Positions 1 to 7,663 of a stretch of DNA of 64,000 nucleotides are shown piece after piece. Position numbers and translations under genes: made by a program. The stretch covers positions 62,001-126,000 of the forward strand of contig DATNGZ010000072.1 in the NCBI GenBank assembly GCA_035605695.1. Direction: 5' to 3'. Under the pieces are notes generated by a model, which saw only the letters and a program-made list of their open reading frames with translations, searched no databases and was not told the origin of the DNA. The stretch is from VRUE01 sp035605695 (GTDB lineage Bacteria; Actinomycetota; Thermoleophilia; Solirubrobacterales; 70-9). Within the stretch, counting starts at the first letter, position 1; the number at the start of each line of letters is the position of its first letter.

Positions 1-255
1 GAGTTCGGGCGAGCCGTAGACGAGGTTTTCGTAGAGCGGCTGCTGGTCGGCGAAGTGGGGCGGCAGCGTGCCAAGACCGCGGAAGGAGAAGATCTGGCTG
101 AGCGTGTCGAGCCCGTTCTCGCCTGGCGGCAATACGTTGCGGAAGCCTCCGGCGTCGTTAGTGCCGTAAGGCTGGGAGGCCGCCCGAGCTACCGTCGCAA
201 AGAGCAGGGTGAGGAGCAATGAGAAAACGGCGAGGCGAAAAAACGAGCGAATCAA
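1..255 (-). CDS. penicillin acylase family protein, N-terminal part (runs off window)
   Basis: The frame opens at a TTG at 255 preceded by a strong AGGAGG six bases upstream and stays open to the window edge (85 codons). Residues 1-25 form a signal peptide: Ile-Arg-Ser start, a hydrophobic Leu/Phe-rich core, then an ARAA-type cleavage region. The mature start, PYGTNDAGGFRNVLPPG, and the following residues resemble the N-terminus of secreted penicillin amidase-like proteins of soil actinobacteria; that identification is from memory of the family. The catalytic Ser of the beta chain would lie outside the window. It is transcribed away from map with a 64-bp gap, so it may be read from its own promoter. 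Confidence 0.6.
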   Translation of the reverse strand, partial: MIRSFFRLAVFSLLLTLLFATVARAASQPYGTNDAGGFRNVLPPGENGLDTLSQIFSFRGLGTLPPHFADQQPLYENLVYGSPEL

Positions 256-319
256 GGATTCCTCCTGTTCGTTGCGGCGCCCCCACCGCTCCCTCAGCAT
301 ACCCCGCAGGTATCGGTGA

Positions 320-1111
320 CTAATCCTCTTCGTGCCAGGGGGTCAAGATCCGAGGACCGTCGGCTGTGACCGCGACGGTGAACTCGAAGTGCGCCGCCAG
401 CGAGCCGTCTTGTGAGTAGACGGCCCAGCCGTCCTCGCCCATCCGCACCAGCGGACCGCCGGCATTAACCATCGGCTCGATCGCCAGCACGGTCCCCTCC
501 TCCAGCAGCGGCCCCTTCCCCGGGGTGCCGAAGTTGGGAACCTGCGGGTCCTCGTGCATCTCGCGGCCGATCCCGTGGCCGACCAGAGTGCGGATGATCG
601 AGAGGCCCTCGATCTCGACCGCCCGCTGGATCGCAGCGGAAACGTCGCCCAGCCGGTTTCCGGGCTGCATCTGCTCAATCCCGGCGAAGAGCGAGGCCTT
701 GGTCACGTCGAGCAGCTTGCGCGCCTCGGGATCGATCGGGCCGATCGGCAGCGTCATCGCCGCGTCGGCGACCCACCCATCCTTGATCACGCCAACGTCG
801 ACCGAGAGCACGTCGCCGCGCTTCAGCTCGTAATGCCCCGGGATGCCATGGACGACCATCGAGTTGGGCGAGGAGCAGATCGAAGCGGGAAAGCCGCGAT
901 AGCCCTTGAATGCGGGCTCCGCTCCCTGCGAGCGAATCAGCTTCTCCGCCGCCATATCGAGCTCTTTGGTGGTCACGCCGGGGCGCGCCTTGGCGGCGAG
1001 CATGTGCAGGCAGCGGACCAGGATCTCGCCAGCGGCCGCCATCTTCTCGATCTGCTCTGGGGACTTCTTGACGATCATTCTGTACACAGGCTGTGCGCTG
1101 TCTCGTGACAT
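320..1111 (-). CDS. map: methionine aminopeptidase (type I)
   Basis: Removes the initiator methionine from nascent proteins in the cytosol. The pita-bread metal ligands are all visible (263-aa numbering): D105, D116, H179 (VGHGIG), E212 (IEPM) and E243 (FEFT), plus the substrate histidine H89. Two starts are possible: ATG at 1111, which lies inside palindromic element PE1-A, or ATG at 1078 (MIVKKSPEQ), which fits the usual family N-terminus better. Neither has a good ribosome binding site. It follows adk in the secY-adk-map order. infA, rpmJ, rpsM, rpsK, rpsD, rpoA and rplQ do not follow it. Confidence 0.95.
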   Translation of the reverse strand: MSRDSAQPVYRMIVKKSPEQIEKMAAAGEILVRCLHMLAAKARPGVTTKELDMAAEKLIRSQGAEPAFKGYRGFPASICSSPNSMVVHGIPGHYELKRGDVLSVDVGVIKDGWVADAAMTLPIGPIDPEARKLLDVTKASLFAGIEQMQPGNRLGDVSAAIQRAVEIEGLSIIRTLVGHGIGREMHEDPQVPNFGTPGKGPLLEEGTVLAIEPMVNAGGPLVRMGEDGWAVYSQDGSLAAHFEFTVAVTADGPRILTPWHEED

Positions 1112-1253
1112 TGGCCGAGAAATGACAAGGTCCAGGCGCCGCCAGACAAGGACGCAGGGAGTCCGAATAGCAGCGCTATTTGGACGACTGAGGACGCGGT
1201 ATGGCGGTGATCTGGGGCCGTCATTTCCGGTCAGATGTCGCGTGACAGTGCAC
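1093..1253 (+). repeat. palindromic element PE1, copy A (between adk and map)
   Basis: A 161-bp element with imperfect terminal inverted repeats of about 33 bp (GTGCGCTGTC at one end, GTGCACTGTC on the other strand at the other). A central 10-bp hairpin (TCCGAATAGC/GCTATTTGGA) lies inside. Its 107-bp core (1120-1226) matches the core of copy C at 99 of 107 positions in the opposite orientation, all eight differences being transitions. It begins in the last base of the adk stop codon and may supply the alternative map start. No protein-coding role is likely; it looks like a non-autonomous mobile palindrome or a structured RNA element. Confidence 0.85.
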
Positions 1254-1933
1254 TAGATCGCCTCATCGGCCTCGAGGCGAAGCGTCGCCAGCGTGCGGCG
1301 GATCTCGTCGCCGACCTCGTCCGGCGTGGCGGCGCCGTTGATCCGGCGCAAGAGACTCTGGCTGTCGTAGTGCTCGATCAGCGGCGCGGTCTTGCTGTGG
1401 TACTGCTCGAGCCGGTGGCGGATCACCTCCGGCTTGTCGTCGTCGCGGACGATCAGCTCGCTGCCATCGACATCGCAGACCCCGTCCCGCTGGGGCGGGT
1501 TGAACTCGACGTGAAAGACGTGGCCGTTCTCGGCGCAGGTGCGGCGGCCACCGAGCCTGCGCACGACCTCCTCGTCGCTGACGTCGATCAGCAGCACCGA
1601 GGTCAGCTTACGGCCCAGCTCGGCAAGCTTTGCCGCCAGCGCCTCGGCCTGGGGGGCGGTTCGCGGGAAGCCATCGAGGATGAACCCATCAGCCGCCTCG
1701 GGGGAATCGATGCGCTCGCCGATCATGCTGACGATCAACTCGTCGGGAACGAGGTCACCGCGGTCCATGTAGTCCTTCGCCGAGCGTCCCAGCTCGGTTC
1801 CCTCACGGACAGCCGCGCGCAGAATGTCTCCGGTCGCGTAGTAGGGGAGCTGCAGCTCCTCCTGCAGGCGCTCACCTTGCGTCCCCTTCCCGGACCCGGG
1901 CGGGCCGAGGAGGACTAGGTTTTGCTCGGACAT
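1253..1933 (-). CDS. adk: adenylate kinase
   Basis: Phosphotransfer between ATP and AMP, keeping adenine nucleotides balanced. The P-loop GPPGSGKGT (residues 10-18), the AMP-site TGDILRAA and the DGFPRT motif are clear. At 226 aa it is a long-LID form; the LID (GRRTCAENGHVFH to CDVDG) keeps Cys and His residues but not a full four-Cys zinc site. It starts 11 bp after the secY stop and ends in TAG, immediately followed by element PE1-A. Confidence 0.97.
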   Translation of the reverse strand: MSEQNLVLLGPPGSGKGTQGERLQEELQLPYYATGDILRAAVREGTELGRSAKDYMDRGDLVPDELIVSMIGERIDSPEAADGFILDGFPRTAPQAEALAAKLAELGRKLTSVLLIDVSDEEVVRRLGGRRTCAENGHVFHVEFNPPQRDGVCDVDGSELIVRDDDKPEVIRHRLEQYHSKTAPLIEHYDSQSLLRRINGAATPDEVGDEIRRTLATLRLEADEAI

Positions 1934-1943
1934 CTAGCGCAGC

Positions 1944-3218
1944 TTATTTGAGGAAGCCCTCGTAGTTGCGCATCATCAGCTGCGCCTCGAGCTGCTTCAC
2001 GGTTTCCAGGGCGACGCCGATCACGATCAGAATCGAGGTACCGCCGAAGAAGAAGTTGGCGGAGGTCTGGCTGATCAAGATCGTCGGCAGCGCCGCCACC
2101 GCACCCAGGTAAAGGGCGCCAGGGAAGGTCAGCCGCGAGAGGATGCGGTCGAGGTACTCAGCGGTGGGCCTTCCCGGCCGTACGCCGGGAATGAAGCCGC
2201 CGTACTTCTTCAGGTTGTCGGCCTGGTCCACCGGGTTGAAGGTAACGGCGGTGTAGAAGTAAGTGAAGATGACGATGAAGAAGACCTCGCCGACCACGTA
2301 GGCCCAAGTGTTGGGGCCGACGAAGGCCGCAAAGTCGAGGGCGGCGGGAGTGTTGAGCATCTGCCCGATCGTCGCCGGGAAGGCCATGATCGAGGCGGCG
2401 AAGATGACCGGGATGACACCAGCCATGTTGACCCGCAGCGGTAGATAGGTCGAGCCGCCCGAGGTCATTTTGCGCCCGACGACCCGTTTCGCGTACTGAA
2501 CCGGGATCCGGCGCTGTCCCTCCTGGACGAAGACGATCGCGACGATTACAGCGAGGGCGATGAACGGCATCATCACGACGAAGACCTGATCTGGGCTCGA
2601 CCACCAGGCCTGGATTCCGTGCGGCAGGCCGGAAACGATCGAGGCGAAGATCATCAGCGAGATGCCGTTGCCGATTCCCCGTTGGGTGATCAGCTCGCCG
2701 AGCCACATCAGCAGCGTGCAGCCCGCCGTCAGCGAGATCACGATCAGCAGCACCTTGGCGCCGGTCAGGTTGCCGAGCAGGTTTTCGCCGCCTGCCTGCT
2801 GACCGAAGGAGCGGAAGAGGAAGACGTAGCCAAAAGACTGGGCGAAGGCAAGGCCGACGGTGAGGTAGCGCGTGTACTGGGTGATCTTCTGCTGGCCGAC
2901 CTCACCTTCTTTCTGCAGCTTCTCCAGCGAGGGCAGGACCACGGTCAGCAGCTGCAGGATGATCGATGCCGTGATGTAGGGCATGATCCCCAGCGCGAAA
3001 AGGGAAAGTCGCGAAAGGCTGCCGCCGGAGAAGGTGTTGAGGAAGCCGAGCACGCCGGCGCCGCCGAAGTTTTGTGAGACTTCCTTGACCGCCTCGAGGT
3101 CGACCCCGGGTGCGGGGATGTAGGCGCCGAGCCGGTAGAGCAGAAGCATCGCCGCGGTAAAGGCGAGCTTCTTGCGAATGTCGGCGACGCTGAAGGCGTT
3201 CGCAATAGTCCGGAGCAT
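1944..3218 (-). CDS. secY: preprotein translocase subunit SecY
   Basis: Channel-forming subunit of the Sec translocon in the cytoplasmic membrane. The 424-aa product has about ten hydrophobic segments, starting after an amphipathic N-terminus (AFSVADIRKKL). The cytoplasmic loop PVQYAKRVVGRKM and the C-terminal KQLEAQLMMRNYEGFLK are family hallmarks. The start codon overlaps the rplO stop by one base, indicating translational coupling. Its partner secE is in the rpmG-rpoC cluster of the same window. Confidence 0.98.
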   Translation of the reverse strand: MLRTIANAFSVADIRKKLAFTAAMLLLYRLGAYIPAPGVDLEAVKEVSQNFGGAGVLGFLNTFSGGSLSRLSLFALGIMPYITASIILQLLTVVLPSLEKLQKEGEVGQQKITQYTRYLTVGLAFAQSFGYVFLFRSFGQQAGGENLLGNLTGAKVLLIVISLTAGCTLLMWLGELITQRGIGNGISLMIFASIVSGLPHGIQAWWSSPDQVFVVMMPFIALAVIVAIVFVQEGQRRIPVQYAKRVVGRKMTSGGSTYLPLRVNMAGVIPVIFAASIMAFPATIGQMLNTPAALDFAAFVGPNTWAYVVGEVFFIVIFTYFYTAVTFNPVDQADNLKKYGGFIPGVRPGRPTAEYLDRILSRLTFPGALYLGAVAALPTILISQTSANFFFGGTSILIVIGVALETVKQLEAQLMMRNYEGFLK

Positions 3219-3718
3219 TAGGGCTCCAGAGTGTGGCAGGAACCGCCCGCCGCTTCTATCTTCTCCTTGGCGGCGGCGCTGAATCCGTGCGCTCGTACCG
3301 TCAGCTTCTTCGAGATCTCGCCGCGGGCGAGGATCTTCACCGGGTCGGAACGCTTGGCGAGGCCCTTCTCCTTCAGCGTCTCCGGGGTCACCTCGGCATC
3401 GGCGTCGAAGCGCTCATCGAGGTCGGCCAGGTTGATCGGCTGCGACTTCGTCCTGAAGTTCTCAAACGGCATCGACTGCTTTTTGTGCGGGCCTCGAAGC
3501 TTTCGCATCCGCATATGGATCGGGTTCTGACCGCCTTCGTAGCCGATCTTGCGTTTTGATCCCGACCTGGAGCCGGCGCCCTTGTGCCCGCGACCCGAGG
3601 TCTTGCCCAGGCCAGAGCCCTCGCCGCGACCGATCCGCTTGCGCGGCTTGCGCGACCCAGGCTTGGGTCGAAGATTGTGCAGCCCGATCTCCTCCGAGCG
3701 AGGCGTCTCAGCGGCCAT
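3218..3718 (-). CDS. rplO: 50S ribosomal protein L15
   Basis: Large-subunit assembly protein. The glycine/basic N-terminus (LHNLRPKPGSRKPRKRIGRG, then GRGHKGAGSRSG) and the C-terminal KKLTVRAHGFSAAAKEKIEAA region are typical of L15. At 166 aa it is slightly longer than usual, with a short N-terminal addition (MAAETPRSEEIG). The ATG overlaps the rpmD TGA. Confidence 0.98.
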   Translation of the reverse strand: MAAETPRSEEIGLHNLRPKPGSRKPRKRIGRGEGSGLGKTSGRGHKGAGSRSGSKRKIGYEGGQNPIHMRMRKLRGPHKKQSMPFENFRTKSQPINLADLDERFDADAEVTPETLKEKGLAKRSDPVKILARGEISKKLTVRAHGFSAAAKEKIEAAGGSCHTLEP

Positions 3719-3894
3719 CAGTCACTCACCTCGACCAGATGAGAGACGACGTGAAGCTGCCCCTGCAACTGAGGACTGTCTTTGCGCTCGACGGTCTTGC
3801 CGATCCCACCCAAGCCCAAAGCCTTCAACGTGGCTTTCTGATTGGGATTCGCGCCATTGAGAGACCGAACCTGCTTGATCTTCACAGCGCTCAC
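3718..3894 (-). CDS. rpmD: 50S ribosomal protein L30
   Basis: Small gene read from the sequence between rpsE and rplO. The GTG at 3894 overlaps the rpsE stop (GTGA) and gives a 58-aa product, VSAVKIKQVRSLNGANP onward, with the LKALGLGGIGKTV segment and the ending HLVEVSD. The length fits the usual 55-60 aa of L30. A second GTG nine bases downstream is possible. The gene lies in the canonical rpsE-rpmD-rplO order. Confidence 0.93.
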   Translation of the reverse strand: MSAVKIKQVRSLNGANPNQKATLKALGLGGIGKTVERKDSPQLQGQLHVVSHLVEVSD

Positions 3895-4616
3895 GAAGCA
3901 TCGCCCTCCGCCGGAACCTCAGAAGCTTTCTCCTCAGCCACAGCCGTCGGTGCCGAGGCCTCGGCGGCCTCACCTGCGGGTGGCGTCGAGGATGGGGCGT
4001 CGCCCGCAGCTTGTGAGGACGACGGGTCATCCTCGGCGACAGGACCCGCAGCCGAGAGAGTTGAATCCTCAGCCGCAGCACCATTCCCATTGCTCTTCTG
4101 AACCCCAAGCACCTGAGAGACCGTCAAACCGCGCAGCTCCGCAACCTCCTCGGGGCGCCGCAGACGAATCAAGCCGTCCATAGTCGCCTTGACGAGATTG
4201 ATCGGGTTCTGCGTCCCAATGCTCTTGGTCAGTACGTCCTTGACGCCACCAAGCTCGAGCACGGCGCGTACGCCGCCGCCAGCGATCACACCGGTACCGG
4301 GGCTGGCCGGCCGCAGGACGACGTGGCCGGCGCCGTAGCGCCCGATGATCTTGTGGGTAAGCGTCTGCCCGTATTTCGGGATCCGAATCAAGTCCTTGCG
4401 GGCGTTCTCGACGCCCTTCTGGATCGCCAGCGGAACCTCGCGGGCCTTGCCGTAGCCGATCCCGACGACGCCCTCTTCATCGCCGACGGCAACCAGGGCG
4501 GTGAAGGAGAAGCGTCGGCCGCCCTTGACCACCTTGGCGACGCGGTTGATCTCGATCACGCGCTCCTGCAGGTCGAGCCCGCGCGGGCTCACCGTCTCGA
4601 CGTTGGTTGTGTCCAT
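3891..4616 (-). CDS. rpsE: 30S ribosomal protein S5 with long C-terminal tail
   Basis: S5 contributes to decoding fidelity and the mRNA entry channel. The core (EINRVAKVVKGGRRFSFTAL through ELRGLTVSQVLG) is complete in about 170 residues. It is followed by about 70 low-complexity Ala/Ser/Glu/Pro residues. Part of that tail is encoded by a 74-bp palindromic element (3976-4049) also present in frame in rpsQ. I chose ATG 4616 (MDTTN); an in-frame ATG nine bases upstream (MKGMDTTN) is equally open. Confidence 0.96.
   Translation of the reverse strand: MDTTNVETVSPRGLDLQERVIEINRVAKVVKGGRRFSFTALVAVGDEEGVVGIGYGKAREVPLAIQKGVENARKDLIRIPKYGQTLTHKIIGRYGAGHVVLRPASPGTGVIAGGGVRAVLELGGVKDVLTKSIGTQNPINLVKATMDGLIRLRRPEEVAELRGLTVSQVLGVQKSNGNGAAAEDSTLSAAGPVAEDDPSSSQAAGDAPSSTPPAGEAAEASAPTAVAEEKASEVPAEGDAS
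3976..4049. repeat. in-frame palindromic element PE2, copy in rpsE
   Basis: A 74-bp palindrome inside the rpsE coding frame. By eye it is identical to the rpsQ copy at 60 of 74 positions. The arms 12-18 and 54-60 pair fully here (CGAGGAT with ATCCTCG). In rpsQ the same positions read differently, with both sides changed in three of the pairs and one mismatch. Outer arms GCGGGT/ACCCGC and the central GCAGCTTG loop are shared. It encodes part of the disordered S5 tail (around AAGPVAEDDPSSSQAAG). Confidence 0.85.
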
Positions 4617-4653
4617 TCCCTTCATAGCAGCGGTCCAAGGTAGCGAACTAGCG

Positions 4654-5007
4654 CTAGAAGACCAGCCCCCCCTCTCGGGCTCCTTCGGCAAGTGCCTTGA
4701 CGCGGCCGTGGTACTGGTAACCGCCGCGATCGAAGACGCAGGTCTCGACGCCGGCCGCCTTAGCGCGCTCGGCCAGCAGCTCTCCTGCCTTCTTGGCCTG
4801 CTCGCTGGCGGTGAGCTTGCGCAGCTCCGGCTCGATCCAGTTGACCGCGGCCACGGTGTGGCCTTTGCCATCGTCGATCAGCTGTGCGAAGACGCCGCGA
4901 TTGGAGCGGTAGACGGACAGGCGCGGGCGCTGCGTCGTGCCGGTGACCCGGGCGCGAACGCGGCGGCGACGGCGCAAGCGGCGCTGGCGATTGGTGACGA
5001 CCGTCAT
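4654..5007 (-). CDS. rplR: 50S ribosomal protein L18
   Basis: 5S rRNA-binding protein of the central protuberance. The 117-aa product contains the RLSVYRSNRGVFAQLIDD segment, the DRGGYQYHGRVKALAEGARE C-terminus and the basic RRLRRRRRVRARV N-terminus expected of L18. It overlaps the rplF stop by 4 bp (ATGA). Confidence 0.98.
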   Translation of the reverse strand: MTVVTNRQRRLRRRRRVRARVTGTTQRPRLSVYRSNRGVFAQLIDDGKGHTVAAVNWIEPELRKLTASEQAKKAGELLAERAKAAGVETCVFDRGGYQYHGRVKALAEGAREGGLVF

Positions 5008-5537
5008 GCGCGCTTACCAACCTTGCGCGCGACGTGCTCGCCGCGGTAACGGATGCCCTTGCCCTTGTACGGCTCCGGCGGGCGGCGCTTGCGGATGTCC
5101 GCGGCGACCTGGCCGACGAGCTGCTTGTCGATCCCGCGCACGATGATCTCGGTCGGCTGCGGAACCTCGAAATCGATTCCGTCGGGAGCCTCGATCGAGA
5201 CCGGGTGCGAGTAGCCGAGCGCCAGCTCGAGGTTCTTGCCCTTGAGCTGGGCGCGGTAGCCGACACCCTGGATCTCCAGCCGCTTCTCAAAACCGTCGGT
5301 GACCCCCTCGACCATGTTCGCAATCAGGCTGCGGGTGAGACCGTGCAGGGCGCGATGCTCGCCGCGATCGGTCGGGCGAGCAACGGTGAGCGTGCCGTCG
5401 GACTGCTCGACCTTCATGTCGCTCGAGAGCGGTTGGGCAAGCGCGCCCTTGGGGCCTTTGACCGCCACCAGACCAGGGGCGATCTCGACCGTTACGGCCT
5501 CGGGCACAGAGATGGGCTTTCTTCCAATCCGGCTCAT
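5004..5537 (-). CDS. rplF: 50S ribosomal protein L6
   Basis: Binds 23S rRNA near the sarcin-ricin loop and factor-binding site. At 177 aa it has the usual length, with the start MSRIGRKPISVP, the ALHGLTRSLIANMV segment and the C-terminal PYKGKGIRYRGE motif that identifies L6. It lies seven bases after rpsH. Confidence 0.98.
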   Translation of the reverse strand: MSRIGRKPISVPEAVTVEIAPGLVAVKGPKGALAQPLSSDMKVEQSDGTLTVARPTDRGEHRALHGLTRSLIANMVEGVTDGFEKRLEIQGVGYRAQLKGKNLELALGYSHPVSIEAPDGIDFEVPQPTEIIVRGIDKQLVGQVAADIRKRRPPEPYKGKGIRYRGEHVARKVGKRA

Positions 5538-5544
5538 CAGTTGC

Positions 5545-5940
5545 TCACCAGACGTAGGCGACGACCTCGCCGCCGACGCCCTTTGCCTTTGCTTCGTGGC
5601 CGGTCATCACGCCGACCGAAGTGCTGACAATCGCGGTGCCGGTGCCGCCGTCAACGCGCGGAACCTGCTTGTGGTCGACGTAGCGACGACGCCCGGGGCG
5701 CGAGATGCGCTCGAGGCCGAGGATCACCGGACGGCGGTCCTCCGTGTACTTGAGGCGAATGTTGATCGCCTCGCCCACGCTCGCCGGCTTGCGATGGAAA
5801 TCGAGGATGTAGCCCTGCTCCTTGAGAATCCGCGACATCTCCATCTTCAGCCTCGAAGCGGGGATCTCGACATCGTCATGGCCGGAGCCAAGCGCGTTGC
5901 GGATTCGGGTCAAGTAGTCAGCTATTGGATCGGTCAGCAT
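5545..5940 (-). CDS. rpsH: 30S ribosomal protein S8
   Basis: 16S rRNA central-domain binder; in other bacteria it is the translational repressor of the spc operon. The 131-aa product carries DPIADYLTRIRNAL at the N-terminus and TSVGVMTGHEAKAKGVGGE at the C-terminus, both standard. It lies 14 bp after rpsN. Confidence 0.98.
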   Translation of the reverse strand: MLTDPIADYLTRIRNALGSGHDDVEIPASRLKMEMSRILKEQGYILDFHRKPASVGEAINIRLKYTEDRRPVILGLERISRPGRRRYVDHKQVPRVDGGTGTAIVSTSVGVMTGHEAKAKGVGGEVVAYVW

Positions 5941-5954
5941 CGGGTCTTAGTTTC

Positions 5955-6140
5955 TTACCAGCTCGACTTGGTCATTCCGGGGATGTACCCCTCATGCGCG
6001 GCCTCGCGCAGGCAGATGCGGCAGAGGCCGAACTTCCGGTAGTAGGCGCGCGGCCGGCCACAGCGGCGGCAGCGGTTGTAGGCACGTGATTTGTACTTGG
6101 CCTTGCGGCCCTGCTTAACCTTCAGCGAAGTCTTAGCCAT
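5955..6140 (-). CDS. rpsN: 30S ribosomal protein S14, zinc-binding type (S14Z)
   Basis: The 61-aa short form of S14 with two CXXC pairs (CRRC and CRIC) that bind zinc. ATG at 6140 gives MAKTSLKVKQGRKAKYKSRA. The ending EGYIPGMTKSSW is characteristic. The upstream codons in the same frame are the rplE tail read out of frame. Confidence 0.97.
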   Translation of the reverse strand: MAKTSLKVKQGRKAKYKSRAYNRCRRCGRPRAYYRKFGLCRICLREAAHEGYIPGMTKSSW

Positions 6141-6954
6141 TCTCCTGATTCTCCTCGTCGGCCGGTTTCTCGGCGTCCTGGTCGCCCTCGGCGGCGGGCT
6201 CTCCACCCTCACCCTCGTCCTCGGTCTCGGGCTTCGCGTATGCGTCGGGGTCTTCTTCCTTCAGCTGCTCCAGCGCGGCCTGCTCGGCCTCTGCCCGCTG
6301 GCGGGCCTCCTCCTTGCGCTTCTCCTCCTCGGCGGCTTCCTGTGCCTCGATGTCGGCATCGGGTTTGCCCGGCCTGCCCTCTTTGGCGAAGGGCATACCC
6401 AACCCGAGCAGCAACTCGAAAGCCTCCTCGTCGGACTGCGCCGAGGTGGTGATCGTGATGTCGAGACCGCGAACCTCATCGATTGAGTCGTAGTCGATTT
6501 CGGGGAAGATCAGTTGCTCCTTGACGCCCATCGAGTAGTTGCCGCGGCCGTCGAAGGAGCGTGGGTTGAGGCCGCGGAAATCGCGGATGCGCGGCACGGC
6601 GATGGAGCAGAGCCGGTCGAGGAACTCCCACATGCGGGCCTTGCGCAACGTCACCGAGACGCCGACCGGCATGCCCTCGCGGACCTTGAAGGAAGCGATC
6701 GACTTGCGGGCGCGGCGCACGTTGGGGTACTGGCCGGCGATCGTCGCCAGCTGGGTCTGGGCGGCTTCGAGCATCTTGTTGTTCTGCTTGGCCTCGCCCA
6801 GGCCCATGTTGAGCGTGATCTTCTCCAGGCGCGGCGCCTGCATCGGGGTCGAGTAGCCGAACTTGCTGGTCAGCGCCGGCAGCACGTCCTGCTCGTAGCG
6901 CTCGCGCAGGCGCGGCGGCGGCGCGGCCTGAGTCTGTGCCGTGGCGGCCTCCAT
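6133..6954 (-). CDS. rplE: 50S ribosomal protein L5 with acidic C-terminal extension
   Basis: Contacts 5S rRNA and P-site tRNA. The L5 core (ERYEQDVLPALTSKFGYSTP, then ITLNMGLGEAKQN, through ITTSAQSDEEAFELLLGLGM) ends near residue 193. Some 80 further residues are Glu/Ala-rich (KEEARQRAEAEQAALEQL, ending in NQENG), probably a charged helix or coil. Typical L5 is about 180 aa. The ATG overlaps the rplX stop by one base, and the end overlaps rpsN by 8 bp. Confidence 0.97.
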   Translation of the reverse strand: MEAATAQTQAAPPPRLRERYEQDVLPALTSKFGYSTPMQAPRLEKITLNMGLGEAKQNNKMLEAAQTQLATIAGQYPNVRRARKSIASFKVREGMPVGVSVTLRKARMWEFLDRLCSIAVPRIRDFRGLNPRSFDGRGNYSMGVKEQLIFPEIDYDSIDEVRGLDITITTSAQSDEEAFELLLGLGMPFAKEGRPGKPDADIEAQEAAEEEKRKEEARQRAEAEQAALEQLKEEDPDAYAKPETEDEGEGGEPAAEGDQDAEKPADEENQENG

Positions 6955-7292
6955 TAGAACGACACCCCGCTGCGCTTGGCGAAGCGCTCGCGCTTGCCGC
7001 CTTTGTCGCGGCGCACGCCGACCCGGGTCGGTTTGTTGTCTTTGGGGTCGAGCAGCATCACGTTGGAGACGTGAATCGGCCCCTCCTTCTCGACGATGCC
7101 GCCGATGTCGCCACCGCGGGTCGCGTCCTGGACCGAACGCGGCCGTTCGTGGCGCTTGATCATGTTGAGGTGCTCGACGAAGACCTTTTCCTTCTTCGGA
7201 TCGGTCCGCACGACGCGTCCGGTCTTGCCGGCATCCTTGCCGCCGATCACGATCACCTGGTCGTCTTTGCGGATGCGCATTCCCTTGGCCAT
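6954..7292 (-). CDS. rplX: 50S ribosomal protein L24
   Basis: Assembly-initiating large-subunit protein with a KOW domain near its N-terminus (MRIRKDDQVIVIGGKDAGKT). ATG 7292 gives a 112-aa product, the normal length; the start overlaps the rplN TGA by one base (TGATG). Longer upstream reading in the same frame is rplN and rpsQ out of frame. Confidence 0.97.
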   Translation of the reverse strand: MAKGMRIRKDDQVIVIGGKDAGKTGRVVRTDPKKEKVFVEHLNMIKRHERPRSVQDATRGGDIGGIVEKEGPIHVSNVMLLDPKDNKPTRVGVRRDKGGKRERFAKRSGVSF

Positions 7293-7663
7293 CAGAGGAC
7301 CTCGGGTGCCAGCGAGATGATTTTCATGAAGTTGCGATCGCGCAGCTCGCGGGCGACGGGGCCGAAGATGCGGGTGCCGCGCGGGTTGTTGCTGGCCGGG
7401 TCGATCAGCACCGCGGCATTTTCGTCGAAGGAGATGTAGGTGCCGTCGGGACGGCCGAGCTGCTTCTTGGTGCGCACGACGACGGCCTGCACGACCTCGC
7501 CTTTGCGCACTCCGCCCTGCGGGCTGGCCTGTTTGACCGTGGCGGTGATCACGTCGCCGACGCCGGCGTAGCGGCGGTGTGACCCGCCCTTGACGCGGAT
7601 GCAGAGGATCTCGCGGGCGCCGGAGTTGTCGGCGACCTTCAGTCTCGACTCCTGCTGGATCAC
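7292..7663 (-). CDS. rplN: 50S ribosomal protein L14
   Basis: Intersubunit-bridge protein. The 123-aa product starts MIQQESRLKVADNSGAREIL, carries the CIRVKGGSHRRYAGVGD segment and ends KIISLAPEVL, matching L14 end to end. It overlaps the rpsQ stop by 4 bp (ATGA). Confidence 0.98.
   Translation of the reverse strand: MIQQESRLKVADNSGAREILCIRVKGGSHRRYAGVGDVITATVKQASPQGGVRKGEVVQAVVVRTKKQLGRPDGTYISFDENAAVLIDPASNNPRGTRIFGPVARELRDRNFMKIISLAPEVL

Noticed and set aside
1120..1226. PE1 core as a known riboswitch (the word GGACGCAGGGA recalls c-di-GMP-I)
   Set aside because: Other required elements of that riboswitch are not present, the element occurs in both orientations to transcription, and no known riboswitch consensus could be matched by eye.
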